From: JASHPR01 sp963842355
GTDB lineage: Bacteria; Actinomycetota; Actinomycetes; Streptosporangiales; Streptosporangiaceae
Direction of reading: 5' to 3'
DNA length: 64,000 nucleotides
Assembly (NCBI GenBank): GCA_963842355.1
Contig: CAWJGC010000004.1
Span: forward strand, 1,302,001 to 1,366,000
The stretch's first letter is position 1. Each line of letters begins with the position of its first letter. This document shows, in pieces, positions 1-7,195 of this stretch. Both the position numbers and the translations under genes were made by a program. Under the pieces are notes generated by a model that was given only the letters and a program-made list of their open reading frames with translations, searched no databases and was not told the origin of the DNA.

Positions 1-242
1 TGCCGCCGGTGGTGTTCGGCCTGGGCGCCGCCGGGTGGTCACCGACCGTGGAGCTCACCTGGCACATGCGGGCGGTGCCCTCGCCCGGCCCGCTCCGGGT
101 CGCCACGCGGTGCCGGCACGTCAGCGGCGGCTGGTTCGACGAGGAGGCCGAGGTCTGGGACGCCGCGGGCCGCCTGGTCGCGCAGAGCCGCCAGATCGCG
201 CGGGTGGGCCGCAGCAGCCGCCAGCGCGATTCCCAGGCCTAG
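1..242 (+). CDS. thioesterase family protein, C-terminal part (cut by window edge)
   Basis: The reading frame is open from base 3, so only the last 79 residues are visible. They contain an ELTWHMR segment followed by SGGWFDEEAEVWDAAGRLVA, the last two strands of the hot-dog fold in actinobacterial TesB-like acyl-CoA thioesterases. This family hydrolyses acyl-CoA in the cytoplasm. The catalytic part lies outside the window, so activity cannot be judged. The gene stops at the start of a 13-bp tandem repeat. The family call is from memory of conserved C-terminal sequence and is fairly secure; the substrate is unknown. Confidence 0.6.
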   Translation, partial: PPVVFGLGAAGWSPTVELTWHMRAVPSPGPLRVATRCRHVSGGWFDEEAEVWDAAGRLVAQSRQIARVGRSSRQRDSQA

Positions 243-287
243 GCGCCAGGCCCAGGCGCCAGGCCCAGGCGCCAGGCCCAGGCGCCC
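241..287. repeat. 13-bp tandem repeat, about 3.5 copies
   Basis: Three exact copies of AGGCGCCAGGCCC (241-253, 254-266, 267-279) and a partial fourth follow directly on the stop codon of the thioesterase gene. The unit contains the palindrome GGCGCC, so transcripts could fold, and a terminator-like role is possible but not shown. No gene is seen between here and the next start at 340. Confidence 0.85.
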
Positions 288-339
288 GCCATCCGGCGAC
301 AATACGGGTAGCGGCGCGATGCGCGTAGCCTGGAGGACC

Positions 340-1127
340 GTGCGATTCACCATAGTCGGATGCTCGGGAAGCTTCCCCGGGCCGGACAGCCCGTCCTCGT
401 GTTACCTGGCGGAGGCCGAGGGGTTCCGGCTGCTCGTCGACCTCGGCAGCGGGGCACTCGGGCCCTTGCAGCGCCACGCCGGGCTGGACGACATCGACGC
501 GATCTGCGTCAGCCACCTGCACGGTGATCACTGCCTGGACCTGTGCGGCTACGCGGTGGCGTGCACCTACCACCCGGACGGCCCGCGGCCGCGGATACCG
601 GTATACGCGCCGTCCCAGGCGGCCGTGCGGCTCGGCCGGGCCCTCATCGCCGATCCTGCCGCGGCGGCCGCCGATGCCAACCCGGGCCACGGGATCACGG
701 ACGCCTTCAGCTTCACCACGATCACGCCGGGAACCATGGACATCGGCCCGTTCCGGGTGACGGCCGAGCGGATGAACCACCCGGTGGAGACGTTCGGGTT
801 CCGGCTGGAACACGCCGGTCGGTCGCTGGCCTACTCGGCGGACACCGGCGAGACCGACGCGCTGGTCCGGCTGGCCCAGGACGCCGACATGCTGGTCTGC
901 GAGGCGTCGCTGGTCGAGCCCGGCCCGGGAGGTCCGGCCCTCCCGGAAGGACTCCACCTGACCGGCCGGCAGGCCGGGCGGTACGCTGCGCGGGCCGGCT
1001 CGGCCAGCTCGTGCTCACCCACCTCGTGCCCTGGAACGAAGCGAGCCGGGCGCTGGACGAGGCGGACCGGGCCTTCAGCGGGCCGCTGTCGCTGGCCGCC
1101 CCCGGGCTCGGGTTCGTGCTCGACTGA
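340..1127 (+). pseudogene. MBL-fold metallo-hydrolase (RNase Z / cyclic phosphodiesterase-like), frameshifted
   Basis: The product begins VRFTIVGCSGSFPGPDSPSS and carries the metal motif HLHGDH (HxHxDH), a later MNHPVETFG histidine and YSADTGE, as in cytoplasmic MBL-fold hydrolases related to RNase Z. GTG at 340 is chosen because the conserved domain starts there and GGAGG lies just upstream (332-336); an in-frame ATG at 319 has no ribosome site. Near base 1000 the conserved frame shifts: one frame ends ...LHLTGRQAG and the family's last motif, QLVLTHLVPWN, continues in another frame to a stop at 1127. Restoring one base rejoins them. As written, the unshifted frame would run on to 1176 with a non-family tail and lose the last metal-binding motif. 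Confidence 0.7.
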
Positions 1128-1210
1128 CCCGCCCGGGGGACGAATCTACGCAGCTCAGACAGGTGTTACCGGTTAGTGTCGCCTGGCCAGGATAAGCGGG
1201 CGCGGCGCCC

Positions 1211-1216
1211 TACACT
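1211..1216 (+). promoter_or_regulatory. -10 box TACACT for leaderless epimerase mRNA
   Basis: TACACT matches the actinobacterial -10 pattern TAnnnT and ends 7 nt before ATG 1224, so transcription would start at or next to the start codon. No ribosome site precedes the ATG, which agrees with a leaderless transcript. Confidence 0.5.
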
Positions 1217-1223
1217 CCTGCCC

Positions 1224-2162
1224 ATGCGTGTTCTCGTCACCGGCGGCGCCGGCTTCATCGGCTCACATCTGACGGATGCCCTTCTGGCCCGGGGGGACCA
1301 GGTCGCGGTGGTCGACGACCTGTCCCGGGGCCGGTTCGCCCGGCTGGACGATCAGGTGATCCTGCACAAGCTGAGCATCACCGACGCCGGCTCGCTGGCC
1401 GCGCTGGTCAAGCAGATCGGGCCCGAACTGATCTGTCACCTGGCCGCGCAGATCGACGTCCGCGTCTCGGTGGCCGCCCCGGCGGACGACGCGCAGACCA
1501 ACGCGGTGGGGACCGTGAACGTCCTGGAGGCGGCGCGGGCCGCCGACGCGCGGGTGCTGTTCTGCTCCACCGGCGGCGCCCTGTACGGCCGGGACGCGCC
1601 CATCCCGTCGCTGGAGGACGTGCTGCCGCTGCCCGAGTCGCCCTACGGCGTCGCCAAGTACTGCGCCGAACAGTACGTCGGCCTGTACAACCGGCTGCAC
1701 GGCACGAGGCACACGATCCTGCGGCTGGCCAACGTGTACGGTCCGCGGCAGGATCCGGCGGGCGAGTCCGGGGTGATCCCGATCTTCTGCGACCGGGTGC
1801 TCGCGGGGGAACGGCCGGTCATCTACGGCGACGGAAAGCAGACCCGCGACTACGTCTACGTGAGCGACGCCGTCGCGGCCTTCCTGGCCGCCGCCGACCA
1901 GGGCCGGCCCGGTATCTGGAACTTCGGCACCGGCGTGGAGGTCAGCGTCCTCGACCTGGCCGCCCTGATCGGCGAGGCGGCCGGCCGCGCCGTCGACCCG
2001 CAGTTCGCGCCCGCCCGGCCCGGCGAACTGCAGCGCAGTGCACTGGCCGTGGAGCGGGCCGAGCGCGACCTGGGCTGGCGGCCCGCCGTCCCCCTGGCCG
2101 ACGGGGTGCGGCGGGTATACCAGTGGATCGAGGCGGGCGCGCCCGACCGCGCCGCCTGCTGA
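1224..2162 (+). CDS. NAD-dependent epimerase/dehydratase (UDP-glucose 4-epimerase-like)
   Basis: A 312-residue extended short-chain dehydrogenase. The N-terminal Rossmann motif TGGAGFIGSH binds NAD, and SPYGVAKYCAEQY supplies the YxxxK catalytic pair. Members of this group invert or dehydrate nucleotide sugars, most often UDP-glucose/UDP-galactose, in the cytoplasm. ATG 1224 is chosen because the nucleotide-binding strand starts immediately (MRVLVTGG); an upstream GTG at 1176 would add 16 residues without homology. The gene stands upstream of rph with its own -10 box. The exact sugar is not resolved, so galE is not assigned. Confidence 0.8.
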   Translation: MRVLVTGGAGFIGSHLTDALLARGDQVAVVDDLSRGRFARLDDQVILHKLSITDAGSLAALVKQIGPELICHLAAQIDVRVSVAAPADDAQTNAVGTVNVLEAARAADARVLFCSTGGALYGRDAPIPSLEDVLPLPESPYGVAKYCAEQYVGLYNRLHGTRHTILRLANVYGPRQDPAGESGVIPIFCDRVLAGERPVIYGDGKQTRDYVYVSDAVAAFLAAADQGRPGIWNFGTGVEVSVLDLAALIGEAAGRAVDPQFAPARPGELQRSALAVERAERDLGWRPAVPLADGVRRVYQWIEAGAPDRAAC

Positions 2163-2172
2163 GAGTTCCCGG

Positions 2173-2178
2173 TACGCT
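2173..2178 (+). promoter_or_regulatory. -10 box TACGCT for leaderless rph mRNA
   Basis: TACGCT fits TAnnnT and ends 7 nt before ATG 2186. There is no purine-rich ribosome site between them, so rph probably has a leaderless transcript starting in the short gap after the epimerase gene. Confidence 0.5.
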
Positions 2179-2185
2179 GGCCCGC

Positions 2186-2908
2186 ATGTCGCGACCGGAC
2201 GGGCGCAGCCCCGATCAGCTGCGTGAGGTAAAGATCACCAGGGGCTGGCTCGATCACGCCGAGGGGTCGGTGCTGGTTGAGTTCGGCGCCACCCGCGTGC
2301 TGTGTGCGGCCAGCGTGGCCGAGGAACTGCCGCGATGGCGCCGGGGCAGCGGGCTGGGCTGGGTCACCGCCGAGTACGCGATGCTGCCGCGGGCCACGAA
2401 CACGCGCGGCGAGCGTGAGTCGGTCCGGGGCCGCCTCGGCGGCCGCACGATGGAGATATCGCGCCTGGTGGGCAGGTCCCTGCGGGCCTGCGTCGACGCC
2501 AAGGCGCTCGGCGACAACACGATCACGGTCGACTGCGACGTGCTGCAGGCCGACGGCGGCACCCGCACCGCCGCGATCACCGGGGGTTACGTGGCGCTGG
2601 CCGACGCGGTCGGCTGGCTGCGCGCCAAGAAGCGGACCAAGGGCGACCCGCTGGTCACCTCGGTCGCCGCGGTCAGCGTCGGGATCGTGGGCGGGCAGGC
2701 CCGGCTCGATCTCTGCTACGAGGAGGACGTGGCCGCCGAGACCGACATGAACGTGGTCTGCACCGGCGACGGCAGCTTCGTGGAGGTCCAGGGCACCGCG
2801 GAACGCGAGCCGTTCGGCCGCGAACTGCTCGACGAACTGCTCGCGCTGGCCGTGGCCGGCTGCGGCGAGCTGACGGAACTGCAGCGCCGGGCCCTTTCCA
2901 CAACATGA
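2186..2908 (+). CDS. rph: ribonuclease PH
   Basis: A 240-residue phosphorolytic 3'-5' exoribonuclease that trims the 3' ends of tRNA precursors and releases nucleoside diphosphates. Family signatures are visible along the length: EGSVLVEFGATRVLC, GWVTAEYAMLPRAT, GRTMEISRLVGRSLR, DCDVLQADGGTRTAAITGG and the C-terminal DMNVVCTGDGSFVEVQGTAE. Length equals the family norm. ATG 2186 (MSRPDGRSPDQLR) is the usual start; a longer frame exists but has no homology. The stop overlaps the next start as ATGA, so rdgB is translationally coupled, the common actinobacterial rph-rdgB pair. Confidence 0.96.
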   Translation: MSRPDGRSPDQLREVKITRGWLDHAEGSVLVEFGATRVLCAASVAEELPRWRRGSGLGWVTAEYAMLPRATNTRGERESVRGRLGGRTMEISRLVGRSLRACVDAKALGDNTITVDCDVLQADGGTRTAAITGGYVALADAVGWLRAKKRTKGDPLVTSVAAVSVGIVGGQARLDLCYEEDVAAETDMNVVCTGDGSFVEVQGTAEREPFGRELLDELLALAVAGCGELTELQRRALSTT

Positions 2909-3546
2909 TTCCAGAACGGGATGGCCCTGGTGAATCCCGGCGGCCACGGCTGGTCCTCGCCACCGCGAATCAGGACAAGCTCGCCGAGCTGACCAGGATC
3001 CTGGCCGCCTGCGGGGTGGGGGTGGACCTCGCGGGGCTCGGCGAGTTCCCCGGCGCGCCCGAGGTCCCCGAGACCGAGGCCACCTTCGCCGAGAACGCGC
3101 TGCTCAAGGCCCGTGCGCTGGCGCTGTTCACCGGCCTGCCCGCGGTCGCCGACGACTCCGGCCTGTGCGCCGACGCGCTGAACGGGATGCCCGGGGTGCT
3201 CTCGGCACGCTGGGCCGGGCGGCACAGGGACGACGAAGCCAACCTGCGGCTGGTCCTGGCCCAGCTTGCCGACGTGCCCGACGGCCGCCGCGGGGCGCAC
3301 TTCACCTGCGCCGCCGCGCTGGTCCTGCCGGCCGGGCCGGAACACGTCCGCGAGGGCGCCGTGTACGGCCGGCTGACCCGCGAGCCGAGGGGAACGGGCG
3401 GGTTCGGCTACGACCCGATCTTCGTCCCCGACGGGGCGGAACTGACCACGGCGCAGATGAGCGCGCAGGCCAAGGACGCGATCAGCCACCGGGGACGCGC
3501 GCTGCGCGCGCTCGCCCCGGTCGTCGCGGCCGCCCTGCCCGGTTAG
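2905..3546 (+). CDS. rdgB: RdgB/HAM1 XTP/dITP diphosphatase
   Basis: A 213-residue house-cleaning pyrophosphatase that hydrolyses non-canonical purine nucleotides (XTP, dITP) to monophosphates. Motifs: LVLATANQDK at the substrate loop, the FAENALLKA helix, VADDSGLCADAL with the metal-binding Asp pair, and GTGGFGYDPIF followed by ISHRGRALRAL. The start overlaps the rph stop by 4 bp. Its own stop overlaps by 4 bp the stop of the convergent lipoprotein gene, leaving no room for a terminator between them. Confidence 0.95.
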   Translation: MIPERDGPGESRRPRLVLATANQDKLAELTRILAACGVGVDLAGLGEFPGAPEVPETEATFAENALLKARALALFTGLPAVADDSGLCADALNGMPGVLSARWAGRHRDDEANLRLVLAQLADVPDGRRGAHFTCAAALVLPAGPEHVREGAVYGRLTREPRGTGGFGYDPIFVPDGAELTTAQMSAQAKDAISHRGRALRALAPVVAAALPG

Positions 3547-4391
3547 GCGCCGCCGAGCACGCCGCTGGGCGGCGTGGTCACCTGGCTCGCCGACGGCAGC
3601 GCGATGTGCACGGGCTGGTTGACGGCCGTCACGTTCATGGTCACGTTCACGGTCTCGCCCATGACCGTCTCGACCTCGGTGACCCGCCGCGCCACGTGCT
3701 GGGCGTCGATCCACACGTTGAAGCTGATGTCACCGGTGACCGACTTCATCAGCGGCGCGAGCAGCGTGCGGAGGCTGGCCGGCAGCGCGGCGAGCGCCGC
3801 CGAGGCGGTGAAGCTGCCCGTGTAGTGCGTGGTGCGGACACCGTCGATGACCTGCGTCCCCACGGAGTGGACGTTCTTGGAGGCCGCGAGCATCTTGGTC
3901 TGGGTCAGCGGGTCGCCGTTCTGCACGCTCTGGAGCAGGTTCGTGAGGCTGGAGCCCAGGTTGCCGGACAGGTCGGAGAACGGGATCTCGAGCCACGGCT
4001 TGCCGCTCTGCTCGGTGAGCGCCGAGAACAGGGTCGACTTGAGGTAGGCGGCCTTGGTGGTCACGATCTCGTCCATGGGGAACGACTGCCCGGCGGCCGA
4101 GACGTCCACGGTCTCGTCGAGCAGCAGGGCCGGCTTGATCTGCATCCGGATCGTGCCCGTCGTGGTCTCGCTCACCGAGCCGTTGACCTGCGCCGAGAAC
4201 GTGGCGGCCATCGAGTTCACGTGCTGGGTTTCGTCGGCGGCCAGGCCGATCGCCGCCCGGGCGCTCAGCGGCTTCGCTGGCCCGGAGGAGCAGCCCGCGA
4301 CTATGGTGAGTGCCCCGGCGCACAGCGCGACGGCAGCGGCACGCCGCTGACCCCTGCCGTTAAGGGGCGAATACGTCGAAAGCAGCGTCAT
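3543..4391 (-). CDS. LppX/LprG-like secreted lipoprotein
   Basis: A 282-residue protein with a basic N terminus, a hydrophobic stretch and the lipobox VAGC at about residues 31-34, so it should be lipid-anchored on the outer face of the membrane. The mature part, with alternating strands (TTTGTIRMQIKP, DEIVTTKAAYLKS, WLEIPFSDL, GVRTTHYTGSF, FNVWIDAQHVARRV), resembles the LppX_LprAFG fold that binds acyl chains and helps carry lipids to the surface. No conserved catalytic residue is seen. It converges on rdgB with a 4-bp overlap. Family call is by fold pattern; a plain lipoprotein of unknown function is the alternative. Confidence 0.7.
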   Translation of the reverse strand: MTLLSTYSPLNGRGQRRAAAVALCAGALTIVAGCSSGPAKPLSARAAIGLAADETQHVNSMAATFSAQVNGSVSETTTGTIRMQIKPALLLDETVDVSAAGQSFPMDEIVTTKAAYLKSTLFSALTEQSGKPWLEIPFSDLSGNLGSSLTNLLQSVQNGDPLTQTKMLAASKNVHSVGTQVIDGVRTTHYTGSFTASAALAALPASLRTLLAPLMKSVTGDISFNVWIDAQHVARRVTEVETVMGETVNVTMNVTAVNQPVHIALPSASQVTTPPSGVLGGA

Positions 4392-4466
4392 GACGGCAGG
4401 CTAGCCGGCATCGGGACTGCTCGCCGCACGCCCGGCCGGTCCCTGACCGGGCCGGGCCCGGCCGGG

Positions 4467-4571
4467 TGCCCGGTAGCGCGATGCCCGGTGGCGCGATGCC
4501 CGGTGGCGCGATGCCCGGTAGCGCGATGCCCGGTAGCGCGATGCCCGGTAGCGCGATGCCCGGTAGCGTGG
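4467..4571. repeat. 15-bp tandem repeat, 7 copies
   Basis: Seven consecutive units of TGCCCGGTAGCGCGA (units 2 and 3 have GGTGGC; the last ends GTGG) fill the gap between the divergent lipoprotein and bcp genes. The unit length is a multiple of three and translates without stops, but no start or homology supports a gene. It sits where the promoters of both genes should be, so copy number could affect their spacing. Confidence 0.9.
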
Positions 4572-4611
4572 GTGGGTCCGGGTGCCGCCGGACGGCCAGA
4601 AGGGAGCGCGC

Positions 4612-5106
4612 GTGAGCGACCAGCGGCTGGCGCCAGGTGACCCTGCGCCCGATTTCACCCTGTCCGACGCCGAAGGTAACCAGGTGAGCCTCTCGGCGCT
4701 GCGCAGTGAGGCGGGAAGGGGAGGCGGGCGGGGGATTATCGTCTACTTCTACCCGGCCGCCATGACACCCGGCTGCACCAAGCAGGCCTGCGATTTCCGC
4801 GACAGCAAGGCCGACCTGTCCGACGCGGGCTTCACCGTGCTCGGCATATCCCCGGATGCCCCGGCCAAGCTGGCCAGGTTCCGCGACCAGGAGGGCCTGA
4901 CCTTTCCGCTGCTCTCCGACCCCGGCCGGGACGTGCTCAAGGCCTACGGGGCGTACGGGGAGAAGATGATGTACGGGAAGACCACGGTCGGCGTGATCAG
5001 GTCCACGTTCGTGATCGGCGCGGACGGGCGGATCGAGCACGCGTACTACGGCGTCAAGGCCACCGGCCACGTGGCCCGGCTCCGCAAGGACCTCGGCGTC
5101 ACCTGA
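4612..5106 (+). CDS. bcp: thioredoxin-dependent thiol peroxidase (BCP/PrxQ)
   Basis: A 164-residue atypical 2-Cys peroxiredoxin that reduces hydroperoxides using thioredoxin. The motif TPGCTKQACDFRD holds the peroxidatic Cys and, five residues on, the resolving Cys. It is preceded by IVYFYPAAM and followed by GISPDAPAKLARFRDQ and FPLLSDP, as in the family. GTG 4612 (VSDQRLAPGDPAPDFTL) is chosen because AAGGGAG lies 6-12 nt upstream; an earlier GTG at 4582 would start inside the end of the tandem repeat. The gene appears monocistronic. Confidence 0.93.
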   Translation: MSDQRLAPGDPAPDFTLSDAEGNQVSLSALRSEAGRGGGRGIIVYFYPAAMTPGCTKQACDFRDSKADLSDAGFTVLGISPDAPAKLARFRDQEGLTFPLLSDPGRDVLKAYGAYGEKMMYGKTTVGVIRSTFVIGADGRIEHAYYGVKATGHVARLRKDLGVT

Positions 5107-5168
5107 CCCGCGCGGCCGGGACTGTCGGCCCCGGGAGGCGGGGAACTATCCCGCTATTATGCACATGA

Positions 5169-5252
5169 GCGGGTGTGGCGGAATAGGAATACGCGGCAGG
5201 TTTAGGTCCTGCTGGTGGAAACATCGTGGGGGTTCGAGTCCCCCCACCCGCA
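5169..5252 (+). tRNA. tRNA-Leu (anticodon UAG)
   Basis: Class II tRNA of 84 nt. The acceptor arms GCGGGTG (5169-5175) and CACCCGC (5245-5251) pair fully with A as discriminator. The anticodon stem GCAGG/CCTGC encloses TTTAGGT, giving anticodon TAG. A long variable arm precedes the T arm GGGGG-TTCGAGT-CCCCC. CCA is not encoded. Confidence 0.95.
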
Positions 5253-5701
5253 CGATCACGTGAGAGGTGGCTCGCAGTGGCGCGCCCGGTTCCGCCCTGC
5301 GAACGTTTCTGTCAAACTGCTCACACGGTCCTGCCTGCACGCCAGCGTCGTGCAAAAAGTGCGATGTGTATACCATAATTGTCAGGTTCCAGCCGAATAC
5401 TTGCGCGGCGGCCACCTGAACTCTTTAGTCCGAGCATCGCCAGCATCTGCGTGATCGAAGGGGCGTGCTTCGCAGCCAGTCCGAGCACTATTTCGGCCAT
5501 CGCCGATGTACACGCATGGGCGCAGATGATGACGCCGCGGAGACGTCGGCCACCTGGTGACGGCGGGCCGCCTGAGCCTGGCTTTCCGCTCGATAACGTA
5601 AAGTAGTTGTTCGATACATATTCGTGATCAGTGGGTATGCCGTCCGGGAGGGCGAAACCGCGGGGGGTTCGTCGGGGACGGGCAGAAGGCCGCACGAGCG
5701 C
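5253..5701. other. 449-bp spacer of lower GC with a possible gene remnant
   Basis: No convincing plus-strand gene. On the minus strand, from ATG 5500 down to 5321, an open stretch begins MAEIVLGLAAKHAPSI, which resembles the first residues of LigB-type extradiol dioxygenases, but the following residues do not and there is no ribosome site. It may be a decayed 5' fragment. The base composition falls near 5365-5400 and 5595-5640 (AT-rich runs such as GTATACCATAATTGT and GATACATATTC), so the promoter of the chemoreceptor cluster probably lies there, though I cannot fix it. Confidence 0.3.
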
Positions 5702-7156
5702 ATGCCAGGACAGGGGCTGACGGGGTCGGCGCGCCGCTTCGCGGTGATGAGCGCGCTGGTCATCGTCGTGATCGCGGTCGCGGTCAGCGTGACCATCTGG
5801 CGCTACGAAGATGCCCTCTCCCGCGCGGACACGGCGCTCGACGCCCGCCATGACGCCAGGCTCACCGAACTGCTCGTCGCGACGTTCTGGCACGAGCACG
5901 AGGCGATCAACGAGTACCTGCTCCACCCGTCCCCGGCGATCTGGCACGAGATCACGGTGCGGCACGGTCAGTTCTTGGCCACCTCGGCCTCGCTGGGCCA
6001 GACCCAGACGGCGATCGAGACCGGGGACCGGCTGCGGGCGACGGCGGGGGACGACGCCTTCGTCACGCTGCTCACGTCCGTTCGAGGGGCCGCGGGAACG
6101 ACGGTGCCCCGCGAGGTCGCGGCGCTGTCACGACTGGCGGCCGCCGAGCCGAGCGTGCTGGTGCCGCTGGCCCAGCTTGACGCGGCCCAGTCGGTGCGCG
6201 CGGACTCGGGGCAGGCGGCCGAGGCCTCGTCCGCGGGCCAGGCCACGGCCATCGGGATCATCGCCGCCGTGCTGGCCGTGCTGGCCGGCGTGGTGGCCTC
6301 GCTGTTCGCGATCCGGCTGCTGCGCCGGGCCGGCGAGCGGGAACGGGACCTGACGGCGGCGCTGGGGCGGCTGAACGAACTCCTGGCCCGCCTGCGGTCG
6401 ACGTCGGCGGTGCTGGGCGGGGTCACCGGTGAGCTGCGGCTGGCGGCGAAGAACGCGGAGGCGGTGGCCAGCGAGCAGTCCGCGGCGGTGGCCGAGACGT
6501 CCGCCACGATCGAGGAACTGGCCACGACCGCGGGTTCGATCGCCGACAACGCGCACGCCGTGGCGCAGGCGGCCGAGCGGACCGGGGACACCATGCGCGA
6601 CATGCAGGAGAAGGTCGAGGCGATCGCCGGCCGGGCGCTGTCGCTGGGCGAGCGGGCGCAGAAGATCGGCGAGATCCTCGAGCTGATCAACGAGATCGCC
6701 GCCCAGACGAACCTGCTCGCGCTGAACGCCGCGATCGAGGCGGCCCGGGCCGGCGAGGCCGGCCGGGGCTTCGCGGTCGTGGCGGCCGAGGTGCGCCAGC
6801 TCGCGGAGCGGTCGGTGCACTCCACCGACTCGATCAGCGTGATCATCACCGGGATACAGGACGAGACGAACGCGACGATCATGGCGACCGAGGAGGGCAC
6901 CCGCCAGTCCCGCGAGGTCGGCGACCTGATGGCGTCGACGGCGGTCATGCTGGAGCAGTCGATCCTGGCCACGCAGCAGCAGAAGTCAGCCGCCGACCAG
7001 GTGGATACGGCGATCCAGCAGATCCGTGAGGCGGCCGACCTGCTTGCGGCCGAGCAGGCGAAGTGGGCCGCCACCGCCGGGCGGCTGGAGACGCTGGTGA
7101 ACGACCTCGACGCCACCCTGCAGGACGGGAACGGAGCGGACCCCCGTGAACGGTGA
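5702..7156 (+). CDS. methyl-accepting chemotaxis protein 1
   Basis: A 484-residue membrane chemoreceptor that would pass ligand binding to CheW-CheA arrays. Helices at about 13-34 and 182-206 span the membrane and enclose a 145-residue helical extracellular sensor. The cytoplasmic part follows with only a short linker, and no classical HAMP domain is obvious. The hairpin tip EIAAQTNLLALNAAIEAARA (about 330-350) and GRGFAVVAAEVRQLAERS are canonical. There is no C-terminal CheR-binding pentapeptide. ATG 5702 is chosen by alignment with the second receptor; an upstream GTG at 5624 is possible. Compared with its two paralogues it lacks four residues (SDRD) before the signalling helix. Confidence 0.9.
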   Translation: MPGQGLTGSARRFAVMSALVIVVIAVAVSVTIWRYEDALSRADTALDARHDARLTELLVATFWHEHEAINEYLLHPSPAIWHEITVRHGQFLATSASLGQTQTAIETGDRLRATAGDDAFVTLLTSVRGAAGTTVPREVAALSRLAAAEPSVLVPLAQLDAAQSVRADSGQAAEASSAGQATAIGIIAAVLAVLAGVVASLFAIRLLRRAGERERDLTAALGRLNELLARLRSTSAVLGGVTGELRLAAKNAEAVASEQSAAVAETSATIEELATTAGSIADNAHAVAQAAERTGDTMRDMQEKVEAIAGRALSLGERAQKIGEILELINEIAAQTNLLALNAAIEAARAGEAGRGFAVVAAEVRQLAERSVHSTDSISVIITGIQDETNATIMATEEGTRQSREVGDLMASTAVMLEQSILATQQQKSAADQVDTAIQQIREAADLLAAEQAKWAATAGRLETLVNDLDATLQDGNGADPRER

Positions 7157-7195
7157 CGCACGGACCAGGGCAACGGGCAGAAAGCGCACGGGCGA

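Noticed and set aside
3165..4640. 491-codon plus-strand frame over rdgB end, lipoprotein and repeat
   Set aside because: Low-complexity Arg/Gly composition, antisense to the lipoprotein gene, with no ribosome site or homology.
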